NCBI RefSeq assembly: GCF_036588685.1 | Contig: NC_086375.1 | Coordinates: 42,873,270-42,937,269, forward strand | Source: Mytilus trossulus | Lineage: Eukaryota > Mollusca > Bivalvia > Mytilida > Mytilidae | Length of the DNA stretch: 64,000 nucleotides | Direction: 5' to 3' | The notes under the pieces: model-generated | Database searches by the model: none | The model's input: the letters and a program-made list of their open reading frames with translations, nothing else | Told to the model about the DNA's origin: nothing | Made by a program: the position numbers and the translations under genes | In this document: in pieces, positions 32,601 through 40,827 of the stretch | Numbering within the stretch: the stretch's first letter is position 1 | Layout: each line of letters begins with the position of its first letter

Positions 32601-33521
32601 TTTAAATAAATTTACTTCTGATTACCATCTAATGATCATAAACAAGCTTCTGTCAAAGTTTGATAGAAATCGAGGATAGCATAAGAAAGTTATTAAATTT
32701 TCAAAAACTTAAACACGGAGTGAATATTTGTGGTCGCCGACGACGATGACAACAACGACGACAGAATGTAGAATCGCTATATGTCTTGCTTTTTCGACAA
32801 AAGTCGAAGGCTCGACAAAAATGAAAATGTTAATTATGAAAAATATAAATATTTGCAGTATAAAAAATCGCAAGGCTTTTAAAATAAAACTACAGGCTTT
32901 GGCGCAAAAAGGTACATACTCGAATTTTATTATGATTCGCGGATCAAAATACCAGCATCTGAAGGCTTGACAAAATAACAAAATTATCAAATAATTTAAG
33001 ATATTAACTTTGAAGACAAACCAGCAAAGGTCAATGTGCAACACGATGATTTTGATATTAAACATTATAAGAACAATAAGAAACAACAACTATAAATGAC
33101 AAATTTACACATTTCTATCGTACTTTTGCCACTCAGCATCAAAATTCACTCAAAGTTCTTCGGTCTCTAAAATTCAACAAATATTATGTATATTAAAAGA
33201 GATATTAAACGTTTTGTTTCTTGGGTTTAAAAGATGCGACAATTTCAGCTTTCCAAAGAGTAAAATCACAAAAATACTGAACTCCAAGGAAAATTCAAAA
33301 CGGAAAGTCCTTAATCAAATCAAATCAAAAGCTCAAACACATCAAAGGAATAGACAACAACTGTCATACATAATAATTGATTATTATGTCATGACTAGGG
33401 GGTTCACAAAAGAGAATTTGGTGTAAGGACAAATTAAATAAGAAATTTAGAAAGACACTAGTGTATAAATTATACACTTACCATATAATGTTAGTGAAAA
33501 TTGTCTGTATTTCCAATCCAT
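17322..33521 (-). CDS. Nicotinic acetylcholine receptor-like Cys-loop channel subunit (six exons, complete)
   Basis: Exons in coding order on the - strand are 33521-33482, 31970-31783, 28650-28606, 27774-27650, 18775-18240 and 17641-17322; 1254 bp encode 417 residues. Phases agree at all five junctions. The product starts with a signal peptide ([20 protein letters not shown]), then an extracellular ligand-binding domain with the Cys-loop C167-C181 (13 residues between), M1 after RRRPIF (about 248-270), M2 after GER (about 280-300), M3 about 306-332 and M4 near 388-413. Such subunits form pentameric cation channels in the plasma membrane. Glu278 at the -1' position and Leu at 9' of M2 agree with cation selectivity. 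Loop C lacks the adjacent cysteine pair of alpha subunits, so it resembles a non-alpha or divergent subunit. The cytoplasmic M3-M4 loop is only about 50 residues, short for the family. Ligand unknown. Confidence 0.88.
18075..18220 (-). repeat. Dispersed ACGCGCGT-core repeat
   Basis: Contains CATCATAGATACCAGGA, CCAGACGCGCATTTCGTC and GAAGTTGAAGAGCATTG. It lies in the last intron of the receptor gene. A closely similar copy is at 34500-34690. Confidence 0.75.
18240..18775 (-). CDS. Receptor exon with Cys-loop, M1, M2 and start of M3
   Basis: This is the diagnostic exon. It holds the Cys-loop (C-x13-C with YPLDTQDC), the loop C region without a vicinal cysteine pair, [14 protein letters not shown] at the start of M1, the [18 protein letters not shown]2 segment and ENIPSTS leading to M3. 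It starts after a TTACAG acceptor and ends at a GTAAGT donor. An ATG at 18765 is internal and is not the start. Confidence 0.92.
18945..19002 (-). repeat. Left half of a dispersed repeat split by the LTR element
   Basis: GGTACAATTGTCATTGAGAC and CCACCAGAGACTATTGACA match the GTTGTCTCATTGGCAATC family; its continuation (TATAGGTCGCCGTACGGCC) is found at 23872, beyond the LTR element. So the retrotransposon landed inside this older repeat. Confidence 0.8.
19007..20163 (+). repeat. 5' long terminal repeat (1157 bp)
   Basis: It starts TGTAACAAAATG and ends TATCGTTACA. A second TGTAACAAAATG begins at 19190, directly after a purine tract (GGTGGGGAGAG), so the conventional LTR could be only 19190-20163 (974 bp), with 183 bp of duplicated internal sequence in front. 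The 4-bp target duplication places the true insertion edge at 19007. TATAAATA at 19519-19526 and AATAAA at 19804-19809 are likely promoter and polyadenylation signals. Confidence 0.88.
19519..19526 (+). promoter_or_regulatory. TATA box of the LTR promoter
   Basis: TATAAATA in the 5' LTR, about 285 bp upstream of an AATAAA at 19804. This order is what a U3-R boundary needs. The same motif is in the 3' LTR at about 23216. Confidence 0.55.
20165..20176 (+). other. Primer-binding site
   Basis: TGGTGGCAGCGG begins one base after the LTR end. It is complementary to the 3' end of a leucine tRNA (CCGCTGCCA plus CCA) as I remember it, and would prime minus-strand synthesis. Confidence 0.7.
20255..21538 (+). 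CDS. Gag-like protein of the LTR element
   Basis: An intact 427-residue frame starting [11 protein letters not shown]. The first half is low-complexity and polar, with an Ala/Glu/Gly/Thr-rich repeat near residues 131-170 ([19 protein letters not shown]). The second half, from about residue 260 ([20 protein letters not shown]), is a helical retrotransposon capsid-like region ending with [15 protein letters not shown] and ALEYEAFQ. No zinc knuckle is seen before the stop. In a working element it would form the particle that packages the RNA. The frame has stayed open while the downstream protease has decayed. Confidence 0.82.
   Translation: MDSAENRFETPRLTAQGRPVLPRSRSCETFHDLTPTGEISIRVNQDQWPSQENTDRYEKDGIHHTDKRPLSGGLSPSTEVAIDQAKNKEVSNRATVVHLEPNAAWPVKQNLGEESSTLYNHAARSRYGYWSQKAEGSTIAESTAIAEGYAGAEVTAEAKGSAEGDSGNARRVMTSCESRRDSGDLPRTLDRGVLHNMGATYQALPLTSSGRFRVGVNRTDHEHCTDEMTSNLNYSGISNKPVFDHDYDINLQNTNFYKKKPVLYDGETNWEDYLVQFELIAAINKWSDLEKALELATSLRGTAQSILTNLRPEMRINFVQLTAALASHFQPENQAEMYRAQMKSKIRGHTEQIPVLGQDIKRLVRLAYPSAPMEVRDYLARDCFIDSLNDADMEWAIFQAKAKNIDNAIQVALEYEAFQNNRRKLRH
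21800..22140 (+). pseudogene. Decayed retropepsin-type protease
   Basis: Around 21809-21880 a frame reads [20 protein letters not shown], which resembles the active-site strand of Ty3/gypsy proteases, but the catalytic D-T-G is D-T-R. About 200 bp further, in another stretch, [10 protein letters not shown] and [10 protein letters not shown] match the second half of the domain. Stops and frame breaks separate the parts. The relic cannot give an active enzyme. Confidence 0.65.
22280..22640 (+). repeat. Imperfect ~115-bp tandem repeats inside the LTR element
   Basis: Repeated blocks are CTCTATAAACATT(T/C)GT, AAGCAGAACTCGT(G/A)TTTTATGAAC and AAGTGAAGAAGAT. Matching blocks at about 22443 and 22557 lie about 115 bp apart. 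No function is evident. Confidence 0.65.
22707..23860 (+). repeat. 3' long terminal repeat (1154 bp)
   Basis: It starts TGAACAATG after a purine-rich GGGAAGACGAAAA and otherwise repeats the 5' LTR, ending TATCGTTACA. The inner start TGTAACAAAATG lies at 22887 after GGTGGGGAGAG. The two candidate starts each follow a purine tract that could prime plus-strand synthesis. Confidence 0.88.
23865..24150 (-). repeat. Right half of the dispersed repeat split by the LTR element
   Basis: CTATAGGTCGCCGTACGGCC, the ATGAGCAAAACCCATACCGG block and AACGGCCTAGTTCG continue the family whose other end is at 18945-19002. Confidence 0.8.
24405..25190 (-). mobile_element. 5'-truncated reverse-transcriptase element (Penelope-like?)
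   Basis: On the - strand it begins within the RT at IDDVLSLNN (about 25180) and runs to the stop at 24708, then through the 3' UTR to about 24410. A stop codon interrupts SASYLD at about 25060. It is a close relative of the element at 26570-27485, in opposite orientation. Both ends border on sequence rich in ACTTGTAC. It lies in an intron of the receptor gene. Confidence 0.82.
25265..25600 (+). repeat. Degenerate AGAACTG/CAGTTCT minisatellite
   Basis: About 335 bp in which AGAACTG, CAGTTCTA and GTTCTAG recur every 15-40 bp on both strands, in units such as AACTGACCAAATCAGTTCTA. It is an intronic low-complexity array in the receptor gene. Confidence 0.75.
25772..26050 (-). repeat. 3' UTR fragment of the RT-element family
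   Basis: Diverged opposite-strand copy: AAGAGGGGCGGAAAATACC, the CAGTCAAACTCATAAATC block, AACACGAGCCC and GGTAAATAGTCTAATTCGG. Confidence 0.7.
26502..27179 (+). pseudogene. Reverse transcriptase fragment (Penelope-like?)
   Basis: From about 26570 the frame reads [20 protein letters not shown] (RT motif before the catalytic centre) and [12 protein letters not shown] with the YIDD catalytic box, then a thumb-like region to the stop at 27177-27179. The first part of the finger and palm region is missing. The upstream codons to 26502 are not RT and belong to the flank. This style of RT is very common in metazoan genomes; I believe it is Penelope-like, but no GIY-YIG endonuclease is present to prove it. 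A 5'-truncated copy with no stop inside the RT. Confidence 0.8.
26565..27485 (+). mobile_element. 5'-truncated RT element with complete 3' UTR
   Basis: The best copy in the window: RT end (to 27179), then a 300-bp 3' UTR with GCAACACGACGGGTGCCGCA, TGGGGTTCGTGTTG and ending CTTTCGTCCCTCTTTTTG. Flanks carry AATTACTTGTACAATTG at the left and CAAATAATCACTTGTATG at the right. It lies in a receptor-gene intron. Confidence 0.8.
27650..27774 (-). CDS. Receptor exon, N-terminal ligand-binding region
   Basis: The 125-bp exon encodes NWRDPRLDW and [13 protein letters not shown], the beta-strand and loop A region conserved in nicotinic receptors and acetylcholine-binding proteins. TTCAG acceptor, GTAAGT donor; its last two bases join the first base of the next exon to give Ser133. 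Confidence 0.88.
28606..28650 (-). CDS. Receptor 45-bp micro-exon
   Basis: Fifteen codons, [15 protein letters not shown], between a TTTCAG acceptor and a GTAAGT donor, phase 0 on both sides. A 45-bp exon at this place is typical of nicotinic receptor genes. Confidence 0.85.
28974..29070. repeat. 97-bp imperfect palindrome
   Basis: Arms of about 43 bp: GATTATCGTTGATCATCTCAA at the left and TTGAGATGACCAATGATAATC at the right, with a loop near GAGCTGGTACAGC. Related TTTCTCGCTT/AAGCGAGAA pieces recur to about 29200. Probably a short foldback-type element in a receptor-gene intron. Confidence 0.75.
30165..30565 (+). repeat. Dispersed ACGCGCGT-core repeat, full-length copy
   Basis: It is bordered by two direct copies of AAATTATAATCCTGGTACCT about 353 bp apart. 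In between are GGGTCGATGCCACTGCTGGT, the GAGGGTATCACCAGCCCAGT block, ATTACCTTAGCCGTATTTTG and AAACGCGCGTCTGGCC. The direct terminal copies suggest one unit plus the start of a second, as in a tandem-type repeat. Confidence 0.85.
31783..31970 (-). CDS. Receptor exon 2, end of signal peptide and N-terminus
   Basis: It follows a TTTCAAAG acceptor and ends at a GTAAGT donor. It encodes the rest of the signal peptide ([17 protein letters not shown]) and the start of the mature domain up to [15 protein letters not shown]. Confidence 0.82.
32155..32825 (-). repeat. Dispersed repeat with internal units, second copy
   Basis: GGTTCCGTGGAACCCAGTGT to the CGACGACGATGACAACAACG block and TCGACAAAAGTCGAAGGC. 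Same family as 14985-15810 with fewer internal units. In intron 1 of the receptor gene. Confidence 0.8.
33482..33521 (-). CDS. Receptor exon 1 with start codon
   Basis: ATG at 33521 to 33519, directly preceded by an in-frame TAA, encodes [13 protein letters not shown] plus the first base of the next codon, then a GTAAGT donor. It joins exon 2 in frame and completes a plausible signal peptide, which supports this start. Confidence 0.78.
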
Positions 33522-34499
33522 TTAGAATATACTACACTCGTTCAAAAAGTAAGAAATTCTAACAAATTTGTTTAGGTATTCCTATATCTGCGCAGATATA
33601 ATGATAGTTTGTTTTTGTTATAAGCTTATGTAGTAAGCTGGTTCGTTATTACAGCCAGGTCATTAAATGGCTTAAACAAAGCCGATTTTTTTAAAAATCT
33701 GTTTACGTGTTATTTAAATTATTCCTCTAGAGCGTTATCGAATTCCTATAGGTAGTATATATGTTCGATTTCTGGTACATGTCAATACCCTCTTTGGCAT
33801 CATATTTTTTGAAAAATGTAACAAGCTTTGCCTCCGGTGAAAAAACCCGGAATAGCATAGATTGTAAAGCAGTAGACATGAAAAGATTTTGTTGCTCTCA
33901 AATTAAGATAGTTACATTCCACTGTGAAATGTTTTAACTATTGAAAATGATATGCGTTACATAACCATAGCATTGGTCACTATGACGTATTCGGTTAAAT
34001 ATTGTAGGCACTGCTAACTTCGTCAAGGAAATAGAAGAAAAATGCAGTTACGATAATAGATAAAAGTTGTGTAATTAATTACAACTTCGGTACTTAGTTC
34101 ATATGCTTGACTAAAGCCATTGTTGGTTTGCTCCTACATTTTAATGTCTTTTCATTATCCTTTTGGATCTTTTTTTATTGGAAGGGGAGTCTTTTGTGTA
34201 TAAATCATTTAATTTTGGTGCCTGTTTCGTTCCGCCGAATGGCTATATGTACTTCAGCAATATAAAATGTACTTATTAGATAAAAATATAAGCCAATTAA
34301 TCGTAAGAAAAAATTGCCGAAATAATTAACCGGCGGACGGTCAATTTAATTTGACGTGCCTATTAATACAATTAAATGCACAGAGATTAAGAAATTAATA
34401 TATGTATTTATGAGGACAGAAAATAACTATAATCTATTCCATGGTTGTATTTGTTGAATTGTTTACAAAACATAATGATCCAGAAAGAAGCATTACAAG

Positions 34500-34690
34500 T
34501 AAACTCATCATAGATACCAGGACTAAATTTTGTACATACGCCAAACGCGCGTTTCGTCTACAAAATACTCATCAGTGACGCTAGAATCCAAAAAAGTTAA
34601 AAAGGCCAAATAAAGTACGAAGTTGAAGAGTATTGCGGAACAAAATTCATAAAAGTTTTGTCAAATCCAGCTAAGGTATTCTATGCCAGA
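34500..34690 (-). repeat. Dispersed ACGCGCGT-core repeat
   Basis: CATCATAGATACCAGGA, CCAAACGCGCGTTTCGTC, CTCATCAGTGACGCTAGAAT and ACGAAGTTGAAGAG. Closest to the copies at 18075-18220 and 40225-40390. Confidence 0.78.
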
Positions 34691-34753
34691 TGTAGAAAAG
34701 ACTTAGTATTTCAAAAATTCATTCTTGTATGAATGTTGACACGAAAAATACCA

Positions 34754-34756
34754 TAT

Positions 34757-34789
<33 letters not shown>

Positions 34790-34790
34790 G
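34754..34790. repeat. (TA)n microsatellite
   Basis: An almost pure AT dinucleotide run, interrupted once. Confidence 0.9.
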
Positions 34791-35859
34791 TACCATCTCA
34801 TTCAGACATTATTGGTGTATACATCACCGGTTTTACTAGATTCTTAATTTTAGGACTATAAAGTCGTACAGGTGTTTCGAAAATGTCTACAAAAGTGTGT
34901 AATCTGTGTCGTTAAAAGTTATACTGAAAGTGAAATGCTATATTGTAGGCACTTTTGTCAACTAGTAACTAAATTCATATGTTACCCTCCGGTCAGTGCA
35001 CTTTCTATAGTTAATAATTGTTCTTATTGATCCAGTAAATGACCTGCGTAATTATATTAGAACTGGTCCCTACTTAACTTTTACGTTTTGCATATAGTTA
35101 TCTTCATATCCGATTATGATGCATAGCATTTAGGAATTATGCCAATAAGTTGAAGGGAAATTCTATTTCTTGATCGATTGAGCTTTTGTTTCGAAGTACA
35201 TAATCTGTGTGATACATGCAGGGTTCATGATCCCTGCAACTATGTCTCCTTGGTACACACATCTTATTTTGAAAGGAACACAGTTCCTACACGAAACTTC
35301 GGATTAAACGTCCTGATTCCGGTCGGACATGACAGCCTTTATGGCTAAACGGCTAAACGGTTCCTTGCCCAAAACAAAGTTTTTACTATCGGATCGGGAA
35401 AAGTCCATATACCTATACACTAGTCAAACAACTCTGTATTCTTCGAAAAAACAATGACTATAATGTTTAATCACTGTATCATTAAAATATGGTTAAGAGA
35501 TTAAAATTCGCATATATATATATATACGATCTTATCTGTACATGTCACAAAATCTTCTTTCTTCCTAAGCACTGGATTTTTATTAGAATGTTATATGTTC
35601 ACTTGGACTGTCCACTAAACAAAGGATGAGAAAGCAATTCTCCTGTAATGGACATTTGATGCACTATTGTTGGAAAACGCACTCTGGAATCCCTCTAATG
35701 TCAGGGCTTCTTTTGTAGCTGTTGTGATGTGGTTCCACTCTTGTATAGTCCGAAAGAAGTACGAGTACTCTCTGGTTTGCTGGTGGTTGGTATCGACGTT
35801 ATTTGCCTCTAGTACGTCGATCGCTTGAGCGTAAGATGTAACTATGCTCTATTAATTTA

Positions 35860-36270
35860 CTTTTTTTGATTGAGTTAACCCTGCCAACTGATATTTTATC
35901 GTGTGTTTTTTTATGTTGTGATGTTATTCTGTTGTTTCGGAAAAAAGGAGAAGGTTTGTTACCATTAACGTTTAATCCCGCTGCAAATGTTTGCACTGTC
36001 CTAAGTCAGGAATCTGATGGACAGTAGTTGTCGTTTGTTTATACGTGTTTCTCGTTTTTCGTTTTTTTTTTTTATAGATAAGACCGTTGGTTTTCCCGTT
36101 TGAATGGGTTTACAATATTAATTTTGGGGTCCTTTATAGCTTGTTGTTCGGTGTGAGCCAAGGCTCCGTGTTGCAGGCCGTACATTGACCTATAATGGTT
36201 TACTTTTTTAAATTGTTATTTGGATGGAGAGTTGTCTCATTGGCACTCACACCACATCTTCCTATGTCTA
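35860..36270 (+). repeat. Dispersed repeat, GTTGTCTCATTGGCACTC family
   Basis: It runs from TTTTTTGATTGAGTTAACCC to GGATGGAGAGTTGTCTCATT and CACACCACATCTTCCTAT. Further copies are at 56335-56755 and 61935-62195. It is inserted in the decayed non-LTR element. The end is similar to, but distinct from, the GGCAATC family. Confidence 0.85.
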
Positions 36271-37399
36271 TCTAGCCCATACTAGATTTTTTAAAGCATG
36301 ACGAGTCGATGGTTAATTAGTCCGGAAGCTAGTAGTTTCAATCCTAATGCTTGATCATAGTTGTACACATCCTGGTGTTTTGTCAGTGAAGTTGAATGTT
36401 AAACACTCAGCGGTCTTCCTTTGTACTTGTTCTCGTCGAGTTATGTACTCAGTGGTAGGAGGGTCCAATGCCGCACTTGTGCCGCATATTCTTAAGTTGG
36501 TCTGACTAGAGAGATAAAGTAATCCGAATGATTTGGATGCTTTTTTGGTAGTGACTTCAACATGATGTTTCCATTGTAAGTCCTCGCTGAAATTTATACC
36601 TAGATATTTGCTGTATAGTGCAGTTTCGAGAGTGTGGCCGTCTAATTTGTAGTATTTTTTTTTTTATTTAATGCTGGTCCTAATGAAGTGACAGGGCATA
36701 TTTTAGGTTTGAATTTCATCTGGCTTCCCATTCTTCTAGTTCTGAAAGGTCCTTTTGTAATTTGGCTTCGTCCTGGGAATTCTTTATGTGATGGAATAGT
36801 TTGATAGTTGTCGACGAATAGTTTGAATGTTTCTGGTAAGTCATTAATGAATTATAAGTGACCTAGCACATAACTTGTGGAACCCCTGATAGTACGTCTC
36901 CCAGTGAAGACTTTCAGCCTTAAACTACCACTTGTTGTTTTGGGTTTTCTAAGAAATATTTTTTTCATTTTAGGTTTTCGTCTCTAATGCCATAGTGGTT
37001 CGGTTTATTAAGGAATCTGCAGTGTTGGACTTGTAAAAGACTTTGCACGATTACGTCCACTTGATATTTCGCTTATTTCAGTTATTTGGAAATTCCTTCG
37101 ATTGTTGAAATCAGTTGTGTCTCTCACGATCTACGAGCTCTTAACCCATGCTGGTTGTCTTTCAAGATATTATTCTGTTCCAAAAATGTGACGATTGAGG
37201 TGCACATGATTTGTTCGAGAACTTCGCATGAAATAGAAGTAAGTGAAACTGGCCGTTTGTCAATGGAGGCAAGTTTGATAAAGATAGAAAAGAATAGGAT
37301 CTATTTCAATTGCTGCTTCTTTTAGTATAAGTGCTGGTATGTTATCATGGCAGGTCCTGTAAATTTGTGTTGTTTTAAGGTTTTCTTATTTCTGTAATT

Positions 37400-37840
37400 T
37401 GAGCTTCACTGATGAGTCTTGTGCAGACGAAACGCGCTGCCGGCGTATTAAATTATAATCCTGGTACCTTTGATAAGTCTTTACAACACTGGGTCGATGC
37501 CAATGCTGGTGGACGTTTCGTCCTCGAAGGTATCACCAGCCCAGTAGTCAGCACTTCGGTGTTGACATGAATATCAATTATATGGTACTTTATATAAATT
37601 TCCTGTTTACAAAACGTTTTTTTCGAAAACAAAGGATTTCCATTTTCCAGGAATACATTACCTTTCCTGTATTTGGCACAACTTTGTGAAATTTTGGGTC
37701 CTCAATGTCCTTCAACTTTGGACTTGTTTGGCTTTATAACTATTTTGATCTGAGCGTCGCTGATGAGGGTTATGCAGACGAAACGCGCGTCTGGCATATT
37801 AGATTATAATCCTGGTACCTTTGATAACTATTTATTCCCC
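37400..37840 (+). repeat. Dispersed ACGCGCGT-core repeat, full-length copy
   Basis: AAACGCGCTGCCGGCGTATT, then ATTATAATCCTGGTACCTTT, the CCAGCCCAGTAGTCAGCACT block, GACGAAACGCGCGTCTGGC and a second ATTATAATCCTGGTACCTTT about 352 bp after the first. Matches 30165-30565 and sits inside the decayed non-LTR element. Confidence 0.85.
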
Positions 37841-38649
37841 ATGGTGGGATATGGGCTTGGTCCTTTGTCTTGTATGCTGCTCATGTCTTCTTTGGTAGAC
37901 TGATTAAAATTGCAGCATTTTTGAGAGCTTTCGCTAGGCAAAAATCAATCATTGTTGGTGAGGGCAGAAACACTTGATGATTATTGTATTTGGAGAAGCG
38001 CTTATGATTTTCTTTAAAATAACTGCCGACAAAATCTTGAATTTACTCTCCATGAGCTATTCTGTCTCTTTTCAGGTGTTGGCTTTCAGTCTTTTAAAAT
38101 TTGCTGGTACGTTAAGCTTTATAGTGAGCTCTTTGTTTTCTTCTCCGGCAGTGTCCTTCTTGTCTGTGTGTTTATCCATGCATGTGTGCATCTGCTCATT
38201 GTAAGTTTTGTTGGAACGTCTTTTTCGATTTGATTTTTTCAAGATTGATTTAATTGCTTTCCACATCAGTGCTTCCGATGTCTGGTCATTTGATTGATAG
38301 AAGTGTTCACCGAAGGCATTAAGGGAAATTTTAATTGCTTTCTTGTTAACCTTTTTCCGCAAAAAAACAATCTATATTTGTGTTGGCATAACTCGATTTG
38401 GTTGTATGTTTGTGTCATACAGTACTATATCATGATCACCTCGTGGTCAAATAGGAGGAAGTGGCTTCCCTAGGTTTTTGTTAATGACCCGGATTTGTTT
38501 TTGTCTATCGATTTATGAGTTTTGAACATCGGTATACTACAGTTGCCTTATTGCAACGTATCATAAAGGAAGGATGACTTGTAAGTATAAGGTCGAGTGT
38601 GATTTGGAGACTCTTTTCGAATTTTACCATTTGTTCTTATGCCATATCC

Positions 38650-39190
38650 ACATTGAATTATCTTTTATACCTGTCACGCACAATTACCAAGGGTCACATA
38701 CGGAAACCAAAACTGATCTTTAGGGCATCAAGGCTTTAGGGCATCAACACGAGTTCAAAGTCATATGGAGTTTGACCAGATTTAGGACATGAACTTACTA
38801 ACCAATTTACATATAAAAATTTCATACCTGTCTTGTAAATAAACTGTGGATCAGACCAAATCCGTAATACTTTACCTGCTGTTTGGAGCATGAAAATGAG
38901 GTCAAGTTTAAGACCATCAGAAATGTGTCAGGATACAGATGGACATATACTAACAATAAAAAATCTCATATACTTGTCTTGCATATAATATATACTAAGG
39001 AATATACCCAATCCTCACACAGAAAGGACTTATGAGCATGAGATCCCAGGTCAAAGGAATGGAGGAGATTCAGATGGACTTTTACTTTCATCAAATTTGA
39101 TTAATTTCCCCTGCAAAGCATTATCCTGTAAAGTAAATCAGACTATTGTAGTGTGAAGGAAATCATAGTCATATGAGGATAACTGAATTA
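38650..39190 (+). repeat. Degenerate ~190-bp tandem repeats
   Basis: About three diverged units sharing ATACCTGTC or ATACTTGTC, GGACATG or GGACTT, GAGCATGA and AGATGGAC blocks. No coding content. Confidence 0.5.
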
Positions 39191-40224
39191 TATTCAAATC
39201 ATGCAATATGTTTCAGTTAACTCTTTGACAATCAAAGCTTTCACCCAATAAGAATGAAAATAATTAAATCTTTTATTTTCTTTAATATGCATTCCTAAAT
39301 AACTTTCATTATGTGACATAAAAAATAATGTTTAAATAATGTGATTTAAGAAATATGAATTCACTAACATAACAATCTCTGATTATTGCTTTAATAACAC
39401 AAAACTACTAAAAATCTAAAAAAAATACACAAAGCAAAACAATTACCTTTGTCATGGCAACTTTTCTACTTGTCAAAAACAATCTGTAAGAACTTTAATC
39501 AAAAAGTAGTGTAAAAACTCATTAAAAAAAATATAACTATAAATCAATTAAAAAAAACTAGAAATGTATTACTATACAAATAAAAAAGCACCATATATAA
39601 GAAAAAGAAAGTTAAGAAAATAATGCCACAAAAGTTGGATACATCTATGGTAGGCAATGGTTACAATTGGGTCACCTTGTCTAGAGACACAGCTGGTGGA
39701 CTATGGATTAAGCAAAATAAAATATTTATTGCAAACTGCATCCATGTCTTATGTTTTTCATAATTTGACTTTTATTAAATTCTGATTGAAATTCTGAGCT
39801 GTATGTAATACAATATTTGAATCTGCCTAAAATCAAACTTATCACTTTTTCATGTTCAGTAAGCCTCAAAATCTTGGTCAAATCCCCAAAACCTTCATAG
39901 TTTTAACATTTACCAACTTTTCTAGCATTGCCAAAAAATGTAATCTTCTGGTAGCCTATTTTTATAAATTTATTTTTGCAGTCAATCACCAGAATAGGGC
40001 TTCTTTGAACATACAAAAGCCACCCACTGAATCTATTGATCCATATAGGGGCCTAAAAACAAAAAAAAAGTACCCAACCCTTAAAAATGGGGTCTGTAAA
40101 GTGAGGGTAAATGTTTAATTCAAAAATGAAAAACCATATACATGTACATAAAAGTAAAATTCGTTCTCATTGTTCATAAAATAAAAGGCAAACTAGTAAA
40201 TAACAAAATTATACTTAATTATAT

Positions 40225-40390
40225 ATAAGGTGTCAAAACTTTTAGGAATTTTGGTTCTCAATGCTCTTCAACTTCGTACTTTATTTGGCATTTTTTTGGA
40301 TTTGAGGGTCACTGATGAGTCTTTTGTAGATGAAACACGGGTCTAACATATATACTAAATTTAGACCTGGTATCTATGATGAGTTTATAC
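40225..40390 (+). repeat. Dispersed ACGCGCGT-core repeat, decayed
   Basis: GGTTCTCAATGCTCTTCAAC, GGTCACTGATGAGTCTTTTG and GATGAAACACGGGTCTAAC, then ACCTGGTATCTATGATGAG. The core hairpin is mutated. Confidence 0.7.
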
Positions 40391-40656
40391 AGTATTAAAA
40401 TGGCAGCTGGTGTTCTTAAAAAACATCAGCTAGGATTTCCAAATACTCACTTAGGAATGGGATATACTGAAACGAAGTAAAATAAAAAGACAATCAAAGT
40501 TTGATTAACTTGTGTCCTACACTTCATTCTATGGTTTTGCAAATAATATATGTTGCAGTATGAAAAGGGATTACTTCTTAGATTATATTCATTTTTCACA
40601 CACTGAAACTAAATTTCATTCATGTCAGAATTGCATGCATAAATAGTGCATCACAC

Positions 40657-40827
40657 TCAATCAATCCAACGTACTTCACAAAACATTAACTTGTGGAGCA
40701 CTGTTCCTACTAACATGGCGTCCTTATACAAGGAGGCCACTGATGATCCATACAACGTATGACCATCATCAGCGAAAACTTCTGTCATCTTGGTCACGGC
40801 ACCATCTTTCATGTGAAGTTTAATTAC
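40657..40827 (-). CDS. Paraoxonase last exon
   Basis: It encodes the final blade with GSSVASLYKDAMLVGTVLHK and LMFCEV, ending in a TGA stop at 40657-40659. The cysteine matches the C-terminal disulfide cysteine of the family. The in-frame ATG at 40845 is upstream of the TTCCAG acceptor and is intronic. Confidence 0.92.
   Translation of the reverse strand, partial: VIKLHMKDGAVTKMTEVFADDGHTLYGSSVASLYKDAMLVGTVLHKLMFCEVRWID

Larger units (their letters stand above)
33522..35650. other. Upstream flank of the receptor gene
   Basis: Probable promoter and 5' UTR side of the receptor gene (- strand), but no core promoter motif was convincing. It contains a repeat at 34500-34690 and a (TA)n run at about 34754-34790. 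No other gene seen. Confidence 0.5.
35650..38480 (-). pseudogene. Decayed non-LTR retrotransposon (jockey/CR1-like)
   Basis: Read on the - strand from high to low coordinates: an endonuclease end (DHDIVLYDTNIQPNR, about 38400-38445), linker, RT start (DKRPVSLTSISCEVLEQIM and NNILKDNQHGLRARRSCET, about 37100-37265), the GVPQ and INDLPE region with the catalytic dyad degraded (about 36720-36890), a DEAKLQKDLSELEEWEA helix, thumb sequence KHHVEVTTKKASKSFGLLYL (about 36440-36590) and a C-terminal YSYFFRTIQEWNH (about 35720). Stops and frameshifts are many. Younger repeats at 35860-36270 and 37400-37840 interrupt it. An old, dead copy. Confidence 0.72.
38481..40656. other. Intergenic stretch downstream of the paraoxonase gene
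   Basis: Apart from the tandem repeats at 38650-39190 and the repeat at 40225-40390 I see only AT-rich sequence. An 88-codon open frame at 39852-40118 has no recognisable domain, splice sites or homology that I can name. Confidence 0.55.

Noticed and set aside
38072..38362. 96-codon ORF as a host gene
   Set aside because: It lies between endonuclease and RT remnants on the same strand and fits the linker of the decayed non-LTR element.
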